Below are positions 12,474-19,753 of a DNA stretch of 38,337 bases, one piece after another (position 1 is the stretch's first letter; every line of letters begins with the position of its first letter). Source of the stretch: a virus; the IMG/VR virus record IMGVR_UViG_3300020420_000035, positions 1-38,337 of that record; one strand, given 5' to 3'. A model generated the notes under the pieces. That model made no database searches. It was given only the letters and a program-made list of their open reading frames with translations, and had not been told where the DNA came from. Position numbers and translations under genes: made by a program.

Positions 12474-12703
12474 TAATTAATTCCAATAGCAATTTTGCTG
12501 AATCCTATAGTCAATAGGAATACAAACATTATTACGACATCCCACATTTTATTTTTAATATAAAATGGTAGTGCCATCAGTTCAAATACTACATTAAACA
12601 TAGCACCAACATAAGTGCTGATATGCAATGTAACAAAGTATCCTAATATTATACCATAAGTACCTATCATTCTTGCCAGAACAATTGGTTTATAGGTTTT
12701 CAT
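12473..12703 (-). CDS. small multi-pass membrane protein, 76 aa
   Basis: About three hydrophobic segments can be seen: MIGTYGIILGYFVTLHIS, VGAMFNVVFELMALPFYI and MWDVVIMFVFLLTIGFSKIAIGI. The N-terminus, MKTYKPIVLAR, is basic. The frame stays open to 12727 (GTG/ATG alternatives), but the ATG at 12703 gives a shorter, 14-base overlap with the upstream gene, so I prefer it. Polytopic small early membrane proteins can alter host membrane permeability or immunity; no evidence here decides. Confidence 0.6.
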   Translation of the reverse strand: MKTYKPIVLARMIGTYGIILGYFVTLHISTYVGAMFNVVFELMALPFYIKNKMWDVVIMFVFLLTIGFSKIAIGIN

Positions 12704-12965
12704 TAATGATCTGGATGACTTCATCACATTTATCAGGATAATCGTTTTTGTCTAAAAAATGATCTTGAACAGTAAAACCGATCTGATCTAATGCTTTATT
12801 ATAGCATTTTTTTACATTATTAACAAGTCCTAACAACTCATCATATGCTTTATCATCCATAATTAATCTATGTTTTAATTCTGGATTTTCCTCTATCTCT
12901 CTAAGGATATGATCTAGTTGTTCCATCTGGAATAAATCAAATCCAACTTTAATTCTGTTTTTCAT
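12690..12965 (-). CDS. hypothetical helical protein, 91 aa
   Basis: Mostly helical with regular Leu spacing (FDLFQMEQLDHILREIEENPELKHRLIMDDKAYDELLGLVNNVKKCY), then an acidic segment (DKNDYPDKCDEVIQIINENL). Short coiled coil possible. ATGA-coupled to the upstream gene. No family recognised. Confidence 0.57.
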   Translation of the reverse strand: MKNRIKVGFDLFQMEQLDHILREIEENPELKHRLIMDDKAYDELLGLVNNVKKCYNKALDQIGFTVQDHFLDKNDYPDKCDEVIQIINENL

Positions 12966-13210
12966 TTTGGTGTATCTCCCTCCTCTGCTTCGGTGACTTC
13001 AAACATACCAACTATTGACTCCATGCCTTCCCTGATATATTTTTGTCTAGTCTCTAATTTAGTGAATACTAATTGACTTCTAAAATAATTATCATATTTA
13101 ATATAGTCCTCTGACATACCATTTATTTTACAGTATTCTTTAAGTCCTTCCCATACCATGTCCCATGCTTCATCAGACATAATATTTCTTGCTTTGTGTT
13201 GATTAGTCAT
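12962..13210 (-). CDS. hypothetical helical protein, 82 aa
   Basis: MTNQHKARNIMSDEAWDMVWEGLKEYCKINGMSEDYIKYDNYFRSQLVFTKLETRQKYIREGMESIVGMF...: a helix-loop-helix layout with an acidic tail (TEAEEGDTPK). ATG overlaps the stop of the 38-aa gene. No family recognised. Confidence 0.57.
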   Translation of the reverse strand: MTNQHKARNIMSDEAWDMVWEGLKEYCKINGMSEDYIKYDNYFRSQLVFTKLETRQKYIREGMESIVGMFEVTEAEEGDTPK

Positions 13211-13323
13211 AGGATTGAAATAGTTTGTGAACCATCAGGATTATCTGTGATTGTTATTTTTTTGTTTGGATGAGACTTTTGTAATAGTCTCTTTAATTTT
13301 AAGTTTTTTAATAGTTTTTTCAT
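13207..13323 (-). CDS. hypothetical basic peptide, 38 aa
   Basis: MKKLLKNLKLKRLLQKSHPNKKITITDNPDGSQTISIL: a strongly basic amphipathic helix, then the beta hairpin ITITDNPDGSQTISIL. ATGA overlaps at both ends (with the nuclease-like gene and with 12962-13210) support translation. Function unknown. Confidence 0.48.
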   Translation of the reverse strand: MKKLLKNLKLKRLLQKSHPNKKITITDNPDGSQTISIL

Positions 13324-14048
13324 CTATAAATGTGAAACATCATACCATGATAACCAGAATTATATTTCTTACCGCTACCCTTCATTTGTAGATGGAATAG
13401 TTTTTCACCATCTTTAGTTCTGAACTCTGCGGTAGTATTATTTAATGTCCATTTACCAGTTCTTACTTTTGCCCTTAATGTATCTAGTGGAATCATAGTT
13501 ATCCTCTCAGTACCCTTTAAATGCCATACAAGAGTATTTACTGACTCACCTTCAAATCCTTTTGCTACAATTACTTCAAAGACTTCCATCTTGTTTGTAT
13601 TCATCCATCTTAAAAATGATGCTGATACTTTAGTATCAATATTATCTTTATATACTCTGTTTTGATGTATTTCTTTATCAGATAATTTTAACTCAGGGTG
13701 CTTTTGTTTTACAATAGACTTTAGTTCTTCATTTGGATACCCAAAGAATTGAGTTAGAAATTCTCCACATAATGTATTGGATAATTTAAAGTGTTTAATC
13801 CATTTAGAGGTAGAATATAAACCTACCTGTGTATGGTTCTTTGATACACTCTTTACACTATAATTCCAGTCTCTAGTTTCTTCTTTAATATCAACTTTAG
13901 TATTTGATCTTCCATCAACAGTATGTTTACCACCAAACAAATTATCAAAAGTTGCTGCAAGTTTATGTTCAAACTCATGCCCTGCAATTTTTGCATTTTT
14001 ACCTGCGATTTGTGATGCTACCATTTCTGATCTTTTTGGAATTTTCAT
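13320..14048 (-). CDS. putative PD-(D/E)XK-type nuclease
   Basis: 242 aa. GHEFEHKLAATFDNLFGG (23-40), then VDGRSNTKVDI (44-54) and WNYSVKSVS (61-69), give the order E27...D53...(S)VK66. This resembles the core of PD-(D/E)XK nucleases (Glu on the first helix, Asp on strand 2, x-x-K on strand 3), although the residue two before the Lys is Ser instead of Glu or Asp. The rest includes HLKGTERITMIPLDTLRAKVRTGKWTLN, possibly a substrate-binding domain. If it is a nuclease, host DNA degradation or recombination are possible jobs. It lies in the same long string as the small genes downstream. The family call is tentative; it may also be a diverged non-catalytic member. Confidence 0.45.
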   Translation of the reverse strand: MKIPKRSEMVASQIAGKNAKIAGHEFEHKLAATFDNLFGGKHTVDGRSNTKVDIKEETRDWNYSVKSVSKNHTQVGLYSTSKWIKHFKLSNTLCGEFLTQFFGYPNEELKSIVKQKHPELKLSDKEIHQNRVYKDNIDTKVSASFLRWMNTNKMEVFEVIVAKGFEGESVNTLVWHLKGTERITMIPLDTLRAKVRTGKWTLNNTTAEFRTKDGEKLFHLQMKGSGKKYNSGYHGMMFHIYR

Positions 14049-14167
14049 TAGGTATGGGAGAGGTTCGACTTAAAAGCGTGTTCATTAGACTTACAGACCG
14101 TAATTTCCCTGCTGAACAGAGACAACCATAGAGTCTTGCAATGGTATCCACTACCCATGCCTCCCAT
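14048..14167 (-). CDS. possible 39-aa leader peptide or leader RNA
   Basis: A frame MGGMGSGYHCKTLWLSL... ends TAATG, overlapping the nuclease-like ATG by 1 base, which is the junction type of real genes here. But its ATG lies only 6 bases after the -10 at 14174, so the transcript would be almost leaderless (the second ATG, codon 4, gives little more room). The region is more GC-rich than its neighbours and has local pairs (GGTA/TACC). Either a short peptide coupled to the next gene or an untranslated leader. Confidence 0.35.
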   Translation of the reverse strand: MGGMGSGYHCKTLWLSLFSREITVCKSNEHAFKSNLSHT

Positions 14168-14173
14168 GTTTCT

Positions 14174-14215
14174 ATTATAATCCATTTTGTTAGACTAGGT
14201 AGGGTAGATGTGACA
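14174..14215 (-). promoter_or_regulatory. promoter module for the 14167-12103 string
   Basis: TGTCAC (14210-14215), 30 bases, TATAAT (14174-14179). The box lies inside the 3' end of the halogenase gene. TGTCAC is also the variant found before the helicase operon. Confidence 0.58.
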
Positions 14216-15692
14216 CCTTTTTAATTGTCTCAAGATAGTCCTTATGATCTACCATTATTGTTTTACTCTTGTAATCCATGATATAGTCATGTTGCTGTCT
14301 AGCATCATCATATAATAATTCTGGATTTTTTCTTGATTGCATATAATCCTGTATTGCATCTTTATTGAATAGGTTAGTTCCCTTCATTACCTGTATGTAA
14401 TTATCATTACCCCAATAATCTAACATATCATCAGTATCAAATACATCTAGGAACTCATGCTTACATTTTTCCTCCAAAGTCCTTACCCAGTCAGTTTTAT
14501 TATTCTTCATGTGTCTCCAGAATTTAGAGTCAGTTCTATTTGTACAATAATGTAAGTTTAAAAACTGTGTGTAATCAAATAGTATTCTATTCTGAACCAT
14601 ATTAAATCTATCTCTATTATAATCTAACATTTTAAGAGTAGAATTTAGACTCATGAATGTCTCTACCATGAATGTTAGATATTGATGAGTTAATGCTTCA
14701 AGTGGTTCAATAAATCCACCTGATAAACCTACTGCTAAACAATTACCTATCCATGCTTTTTTCTGATAACCACTATTCCATTTTATTATTCTAGGTTCTT
14801 CATCTAATCTCTCAGAATGATTTATTGCTAACCAATTATCAAAGTCATGTTTTGCTTCATCATCAGTAGTGAACTTAGATGAATATAAGTAACCCGTACC
14901 ATATTCAGTTTGTGACGGGATTTGCCAAATCCACCCATGTTTAGTTGCATTTGCTAGTGTGTAACTAGGAATAAAATCACTGTGATTTTTTATCTTTTGT
15001 GGTATTGCTCTATCTAATGGTAAATGATGAGATAAATCTACCCACTCTGCACCATCTAACTTATTAAGTAACATAGCATCAAGTCCAGTTGCATCTACAA
15101 ATAAATCTGCACTCACCTCTCCACTCTTTTCACATATAATACTTTGTATATTTTTACCATCAGTATTTACTTCACTTACCTTATCTTCTATGACATTGAC
15201 TCTACCCTTTAAATATTTAAACAGAAAATCACATAATTTATTTGTGGTTATATGAAATGCAAAGTCACATTTATATAACTCAGTAGGAATAGTATTTGTT
15301 GGTTCATTGAAGTTGATACCACCCTTATAACAATCATTAATTAAAGAATAGAATGAACTTACATTACTTGATAACTTATCACTTCTCTTGTCTGTCTCAT
15401 CATTTGCAACTTCCACAAATCCATGATAATACTGTGTATTAGGAATCCAATCCTTGAACAATACACCTAACTTAATTGTTGCATCTAACTCTCTGATAGC
15501 ATCTTCAGTAGAGTATCCCAAAGTTTCATTTAAGACATCAATAAAACTAGGTGTAGTTCCCTCCCCTACACCTATACTTTGATTGTCTGGATTATAATAT
15601 AATGATATATTTACTTTATCTTTCCAAAAATTCTGCATAATTGCAGCAGTGACTAATCCAGATGTACCTCCTCCAACTATTACTATATTCAT
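14190..15692 (-). CDS. flavin-dependent tryptophan halogenase (PrnA-like)
   Basis: 500 aa from the ATG at 15692 (ATGA overlap with the upstream gene; an in-frame ATG at 15698 is also possible). Diagnostic motifs: GGGTSG (7-12, FAD-binding GxGxxG), SIGVGEGTTPSF (39-50), IKLG with K74 at the position of the essential Lys79 of PrnA, GWIWQIP (253-259; the WxWxIP signature), and GLSGGFIEPLEA (322-333) with E329 in the place of the second active-site Glu. All key residues are present, so halogenase activity is plausible; the family uses FADH2, O2 and chloride or bromide. Substrate unknown: free Trp or a protein. Annotated homologues are known in T4-like cyanophages. It lies downstream of a degenerate paralogue. 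Confidence 0.85.
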   Translation of the reverse strand: MNIVIVGGGTSGLVTAAIMQNFWKDKVNISLYYNPDNQSIGVGEGTTPSFIDVLNETLGYSTEDAIRELDATIKLGVLFKDWIPNTQYYHGFVEVANDETDKRSDKLSSNVSSFYSLINDCYKGGINFNEPTNTIPTELYKCDFAFHITTNKLCDFLFKYLKGRVNVIEDKVSEVNTDGKNIQSIICEKSGEVSADLFVDATGLDAMLLNKLDGAEWVDLSHHLPLDRAIPQKIKNHSDFIPSYTLANATKHGWIWQIPSQTEYGTGYLYSSKFTTDDEAKHDFDNWLAINHSERLDEEPRIIKWNSGYQKKAWIGNCLAVGLSGGFIEPLEALTHQYLTFMVETFMSLNSTLKMLDYNRDRFNMVQNRILFDYTQFLNLHYCTNRTDSKFWRHMKNNKTDWVRTLEEKCKHEFLDVFDTDDMLDYWGNDNYIQVMKGTNLFNKDAIQDYMQSRKNPELLYDDARQQHDYIMDYKSKTIMVDHKDYLETIKKVSHLPYLV

Positions 15693-17065
15693 ACGCAATC
15701 GTACCCTATTGTTCCAAATGGTTCTGGCGGGTCAGTCTCCCCCATAGTTGATAATAAATTTGCATAGGGACTACCTAAACCTATTGAATACTCATAAAAC
15801 ATATTTGCATTATTCATCCATGAGTATGGTAGTATCAACTCACCACTAGCATTTTGTCCATGATGTGCTATTCTAAAATCTTCCTCTGTAAATGTATCAC
15901 TTACTATCTTATCTAAGAAATTATTTCCTGTAAATGCACCAGGATGCGAGAATATCGGACTATTCAAATACTCATTTGTTTTCTCTTTAATTCCATTCCA
16001 GTATTCTGTATCATGTCTTGACCCATATTGATATGTAAAACATAAAAAAGATTGTAGAGTTTGTATAATATAACTACCATATTGTAACTGTAGCATATGG
16101 TCATGCACCTCTCTTTCTCTAGCATTATCATTATAAAGGTATCTACATATTTGTTCTGCTACAAAACAAGTTGACTCTGCACTGGTTCCAGGACTTGCAG
16201 GTTCTATATTTAATAATGCAGTACCATTTCTCATATATCTTTTGTTGTCAGGATGTATAATATAATTTGATATTTTAGGTGTCCATGAATGTTCTTGATA
16301 AAAGAATGTTCTTTGTCCACCATTGACTGTCTCATCAAATTTAAAATTAGGAAATACCTCCTTAAAATCCTCTACAACCTCTAGTTCATGAGTAATAGTG
16401 TTATCGTATAGATATATCCATCTTTGACTGTCACGCAATGGTAAACCCACTATGTGACCATACTTAGCAGCATACTCAATAGTATAATTCCAATGACCTT
16501 TCTCTGGTATCTCTATCATTATGGCACTATTACTAAATGTCACACTTGGACTCATGTAATCATCTTCCCATCCTAGTGGATTTTTCTCTGTGCAATCTAT
16601 AACATAATCATACTCATTATTATTAATTAAACACTTATCATCAGTAACAGAGAATGAATCTATTTTCTGTTGTATTATACTTACATTCTTTCCAAATATC
16701 TTACCACCATCTTTTAAAAAATGCTGTCTAAATTTTTCAATATCAAATGTATTACTACATCCTGTTACCATAAAGTTTTTATCTCTTCTGTTACCCCAAC
16801 CAACATACTTATACCCACAACTGTCAACACCGTCACAATACTTATCTAACCATCTTTTTGTAAAATATATTTCTCTTTCTAATACTTCTTGGAACGCAAC
16901 ACCTATCCCACTCAGCATATATGGATATACTTTGTCAGGGTCATGTATTAGGGTGAACTCATCATCACCATACTTTTCTTTGCCATCATACCTTCTGTTG
17001 TTTATAAGCAATGATAACTGTATAAACGCTTCGGGTGTAGCACCTACGATTGCAATTTTTCTCAT
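15689..17065 (-). CDS. degenerate halogenase-like flavoprotein paralogue
   Basis: 458 aa. Same overall layout as the next gene: N-terminal strand MRKIAIVGATPEAF (GxGxxG degraded to GATPEA), KYGHIVGLPLRDSQRWIYLY (201-220) in place of the WxWxIP strand, and LLNIEPASPGTSAEST (284-299) aligning to the GLSGGFIEPLEA segment. By eye, the position of the catalytic Lys is Ser82 (DSCGYKYVGW against IKLGVLFKDW) and the active-site Glu is Gly293. So it probably cannot halogenate and may be a partner or scaffold subunit, or may have a different activity. It overlaps the active gene by 4 bases (ATGA), which fits a two-subunit arrangement. The alignment is by eye. Confidence 0.62.
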   Translation of the reverse strand: MRKIAIVGATPEAFIQLSLLINNRRYDGKEKYGDDEFTLIHDPDKVYPYMLSGIGVAFQEVLEREIYFTKRWLDKYCDGVDSCGYKYVGWGNRRDKNFMVTGCSNTFDIEKFRQHFLKDGGKIFGKNVSIIQQKIDSFSVTDDKCLINNNEYDYVIDCTEKNPLGWEDDYMSPSVTFSNSAIMIEIPEKGHWNYTIEYAAKYGHIVGLPLRDSQRWIYLYDNTITHELEVVEDFKEVFPNFKFDETVNGGQRTFFYQEHSWTPKISNYIIHPDNKRYMRNGTALLNIEPASPGTSAESTCFVAEQICRYLYNDNAREREVHDHMLQLQYGSYIIQTLQSFLCFTYQYGSRHDTEYWNGIKEKTNEYLNSPIFSHPGAFTGNNFLDKIVSDTFTEEDFRIAHHGQNASGELILPYSWMNNANMFYEYSIGLGSPYANLLSTMGETDPPEPFGTIGYDCV

Positions 17066-17073
17066 AAAATTAT

Positions 17074-17670
17074 TTATGACATAAAATTAAAGTTTATCAA
17101 CACTCTTCTTTGACTATCAGTAGGTGAACCTGCATGATAAAAATTAGATGGAAATACTATTAATCTACCTTTCTTTGGTGATATACGATCTATTGGTTCC
17201 CACTTGTGTTCAAATCTATTTTCTATTCCTACCTCATCATTAATATCTCTCTCTTGAAATAGATATGTGTCTCCAGTAGCATCAGTAACATAATATATGG
17301 CACTAAATCCTCCAGAGTCAGTTGTATCTGTATGTGGTGGATAATGCACTATGTCATCTTTTACTGGTGTCTGTAATATACCTCTAATCCTTACTGGTCT
17401 GTAGTCTGGTAAAATATCATCTACTACCTTACTCATTAAACCTATCATAGTGTGATAGAGTGATGTATCAAACACCTTTCCATCTTCAAATACATTAACA
17501 GTAAATTGTGGGTATCCACCACCTCTCTTATCACCTGTTTTATAATCCATTGACTCCTGCCAATTCCAAGGGACTTCTGGACTTAATAATAATTGTTCTA
17601 TAACATTTTGATAAGTTGGACTAATAAAATCATCAAAGACTTTAAATTTGTGTGCTATTGGTGTAATCAT
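17074..17670 (-). CDS. 2OG-Fe(II) oxygenase (prolyl-hydroxylase type)
   Basis: 198 aa. A double-stranded beta-helix core with H113-x-D115 (PPHTDTTDSGGFSAIYYV), distal His179 (FPSNFYHAGSP), and Arg188/189 (SQRRVLINFNF) as the 2OG-binding base. The N-terminal 100 residues form the usual helix-rich cap. This is an intact 2OG-Fe(II) hydroxylase. The cyanophage context (next to a halogenase pair and, 2 kb away, a collagen-like gene) suggests a protein or small-molecule substrate; the sequence does not say which. It is ATGA-coupled to 17667-17936, and the halogenase-like gene starts 8 bases beyond its stop. Confidence 0.82.
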   Translation of the reverse strand: MITPIAHKFKVFDDFISPTYQNVIEQLLLSPEVPWNWQESMDYKTGDKRGGGYPQFTVNVFEDGKVFDTSLYHTMIGLMSKVVDDILPDYRPVRIRGILQTPVKDDIVHYPPHTDTTDSGGFSAIYYVTDATGDTYLFQERDINDEVGIENRFEHKWEPIDRISPKKGRLIVFPSNFYHAGSPTDSQRRVLINFNFMS

Positions 17671-17936
17671 TCACAATCTTTGGTAGTTAATATATCAAAT
17701 GGGATAACTTTGTCATCAAGTAAGAAGTCATGATATTGGTCAGGATCTTCAAAATTTTCTTCAACATTATCCATAAACCCTTTGAGTTCTCTAATGAGTT
17801 TCCAACAGGCATCTTGTTCGATTTTCTCCTCTGGAGATAAGTCTTTGAACCTACCTAGTCTAGCATAATATTCATACTTTAGTGTGATATATTCTCTGAC
17901 CTTGATAAAGTCCTTAAATGTTGCTACTTTGTCCAT
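17667..17936 (-). CDS. hypothetical helical protein, 89 aa
   Basis: MDKVATFKDFIKVREYITLKYEYYARLGRFKDLSPEEKIEQDACWKLIRELKGFMDNVEENF... is largely helical with a basic first third and an acidic C-terminus (EDPDQYHDFLLDDKVIPF). It overlaps the ligase-like gene by 13 bases and the hydroxylase by 4. No family recognised. Confidence 0.58.
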   Translation of the reverse strand: MDKVATFKDFIKVREYITLKYEYYARLGRFKDLSPEEKIEQDACWKLIRELKGFMDNVEENFEDPDQYHDFLLDDKVIPFDILTTKDCE

Positions 17937-19096
17937 GATTTTACAACAGTGATGTTTGCTTGCCTAAAATCATCATCAACAAACTTTAGGTTAGTACCCT
18001 TATATGATACCACATATCCCTCTGGTTGTGAAGGAACTTTGTTAACGAAAGTTTTGATCCTATCTACCTTATTTAACTGACTTAGTACCATCTTCTTAGC
18101 AGTACGAACTGAGATGTAAGATGCAACCACAAAATAGATTTCTAACTCAAACTTTTCTATGAATTTTAGACCCATGTTTTTCATGTGCATATATCTTTTC
18201 TTTGCAGTCTCAGTCTTTTTCTTATCAATCTCTTCATCCATCTTTCTCGCATAGAATAGTGCAAAGTCTCCTGCAACTCTCTTAGTATCAACAACACCCT
18301 TACCAGTTCTAATTCTGTCATTGAAAAACTGTTTGAATAGTGTTGCCATCAAGAATTTAGATGTGCCATACTCATGTATAAGTTTTAGAAACTCTTTTGA
18401 CTTGTGTATAGAACCTGATGCTCTGTTGATAAGAGCAGTGTACTTAGCACTATCACGAACATTGAACTTAGTAATACCTGACTCATCTACAAAATTAGCA
18501 TCTGCAACATAACATTCTTTTGTGCTAGGTATCTTTAATTGAGCATTTACCCCTGCTGTAGAGGTCTGTATGGTGTCTCCTAAGTAAACTGTATGAAATA
18601 CTATACCTAACTCTGCCTCTGTGATACTGATGCCCTTGAGAGAGTCAACTGGAACTGCATAGGTAATAGCATTAGGTGTAAATGTAATATATCTTTCACC
18701 ATCTAAATTTGCATATTGTGTATCATTAGTAAATAACAAGTCTCCTTGAACCATACCTCTGATACCTAGTGTAGGTAGATACTTAAGACATACTTTAAGT
18801 TTATTTGCTAACTGTTCATCATCAGGTGCAAAATAATATAAATCTATATCTGTCTCTGTGTAACAAACTTTAGGATTGAACTTATTGAATACTGATTTAG
18901 TACCAACAAAGAATCTATCAGTCTGTGGGTCAATGCCACAAATAATAGCAGGTGAACCATCCCACTTTGTGCTGATTGTTAAATTGGATTTCCTACCAGT
19001 CAGCATGTGACCAAATGATTTTAGGAAATCAATGGTTTCTTTAGGTGAACCATTGAGAATATTGTCTTCTAGATGTTCGAGATGTGTGTTTTTCAT
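17924..19096 (-). CDS. ligase-superfamily nucleotidyltransferase-like protein
   Basis: 390 aa from the ATG at 19096; the frame is open to 19138 but the -10 at 19103 favours this start. KWDG (44-47), preceded by LTIST, is the motif I lysine of ATP-dependent ligases and capping enzymes. It is followed by FFVGTKSVFNK (62-72, motif Ia/III-like), QGDLLF (117-122, the DGEL-like motif III) and LGIVFHTVY (163-171). EGYVV...TNLKFV (359-373) has the spacing and residues of motifs IV and V (EGxVxK...lKxK). Between them lies a helix-rich stretch of about 190 residues, Lys-rich, which is unusual. It is annotated in cyanophages as hypothetical as far as I remember. Likely an RNA or DNA ligase-fold enzyme; the substrate is unknown. 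Confidence 0.6.
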   Translation of the reverse strand: MKNTHLEHLEDNILNGSPKETIDFLKSFGHMLTGRKSNLTISTKWDGSPAIICGIDPQTDRFFVGTKSVFNKFNPKVCYTETDIDLYYFAPDDEQLANKLKVCLKYLPTLGIRGMVQGDLLFTNDTQYANLDGERYITFTPNAITYAVPVDSLKGISITEAELGIVFHTVYLGDTIQTSTAGVNAQLKIPSTKECYVADANFVDESGITKFNVRDSAKYTALINRASGSIHKSKEFLKLIHEYGTSKFLMATLFKQFFNDRIRTGKGVVDTKRVAGDFALFYARKMDEEIDKKKTETAKKRYMHMKNMGLKFIEKFELEIYFVVASYISVRTAKKMVLSQLNKVDRIKTFVNKVPSQPEGYVVSYKGTNLKFVDDDFRQANITVVKSWTK

Positions 19097-19102
19097 ATCT
19101 CT

Positions 19103-19108
19103 ATTATA
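19103..19108 (-). promoter_or_regulatory. -10 element TATAAT before the ligase-like gene
   Basis: GCTATAATAGAGATATG: the ATG is 6 bases after the -10 hexamer, so the transcript would have almost no leader. No TGTCCA box at the module spacing. TATAAAAT lies just upstream (minus strand), which could be a late-type element. It is listed because it helps decide the start. Confidence 0.4.
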
Positions 19109-19147
19109 GCAAATTTTATACCCTTTGTGTGAGTCCATTTGTGCCAG

Positions 19148-19747
19148 TTATTGAAATGGTTTTCCACATAACCATACCACTAGACTTTTCCTACTTCCTT
19201 TAGTTACAGGTGTGACTTGATGTAATGAGTAACTTGGAAACGCAATCACCAAACCTCTTTCTTTTGGAAGTGTTGAGAGTCTACTAGAATGAATTTGAAA
19301 GTCACCACCTTCATACTCATCAGGATTTGATAACTGTAAGGTGATACTTAACTTTCGTTGAGGATACTCAGATCCTTTTATACCATTATCTATATGCCAT
19401 CCATAAAAACAACCATCACTATTATACCTTGTGTATTGTAAATCTTCAGCAAATCCTGATATATCGAATCTCCAATGTAATCCATTTAAACATCTGCATA
19501 TATTTCCTAACCTTTCATATATCCACTCAGTATCTTTATTCAGTCCTATCCATGAATTTAATGATTTTCTTATTTGTTCATTTGATTTCTGTTTTTCAGC
19601 ATCTGCACCCACTGTAGAGTTCATTGCATTATATAACTCACCTATTTCAATTATTCTATCACATTCATCAGGTGTAAATCCATCTTCCCAAGTTGCAAAA
19701 TCACACTCATCATATGTCGGATGAGGTAATAAAGGATAATGTGCCAT
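19148..19747 (-). CDS. prolyl-4-hydroxylase-like 2OG-Fe(II) oxygenase (PKHD type)
   Basis: 199 aa. H118-x-D120 (FYGWHIDNG), distal His176 (PSYSLHQVTPV) and Arg186 (TKGSRKSLVVWLCG) are complete. RKLSITLQLSNPDEYEGGDFQI is the usual P4H strand pair, and FPSYSLHQVTPVTKGSRKSLVVW is typical of the PiuC/PKHD-type bacterial P4Hs. It lies directly downstream of the collagen-like gene (gap of 6 bases) on the same transcript. A role in hydroxylating Pro in that protein is an inference; PKHD members in other systems modify various substrates. Confidence 0.85.
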   Translation of the reverse strand: MAHYPLLPHPTYDECDFATWEDGFTPDECDRIIEIGELYNAMNSTVGADAEKQKSNEQIRKSLNSWIGLNKDTEWIYERLGNICRCLNGLHWRFDISGFAEDLQYTRYNSDGCFYGWHIDNGIKGSEYPQRKLSITLQLSNPDEYEGGDFQIHSSRLSTLPKERGLVIAFPSYSLHQVTPVTKGSRKSLVVWLCGKPFQ

Positions 19748-19753
19748 AATAAA

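Noticed and set aside
14049-14167. Possible tRNA-like element (TTCGA on the plus strand, partial GGGAG/CTCCC arms)
   Set aside because: The 5-bp T-stem does not pair and the distance between arms does not fit a tRNA; a short ORF or leader fits better.
17071-17078. CATAAATA late-promoter-like word before the degenerate halogenase
   Set aside because: The start would fall on the ATG itself, leaving no leader, and the word is formed by the stop codon of the preceding gene; probably chance.
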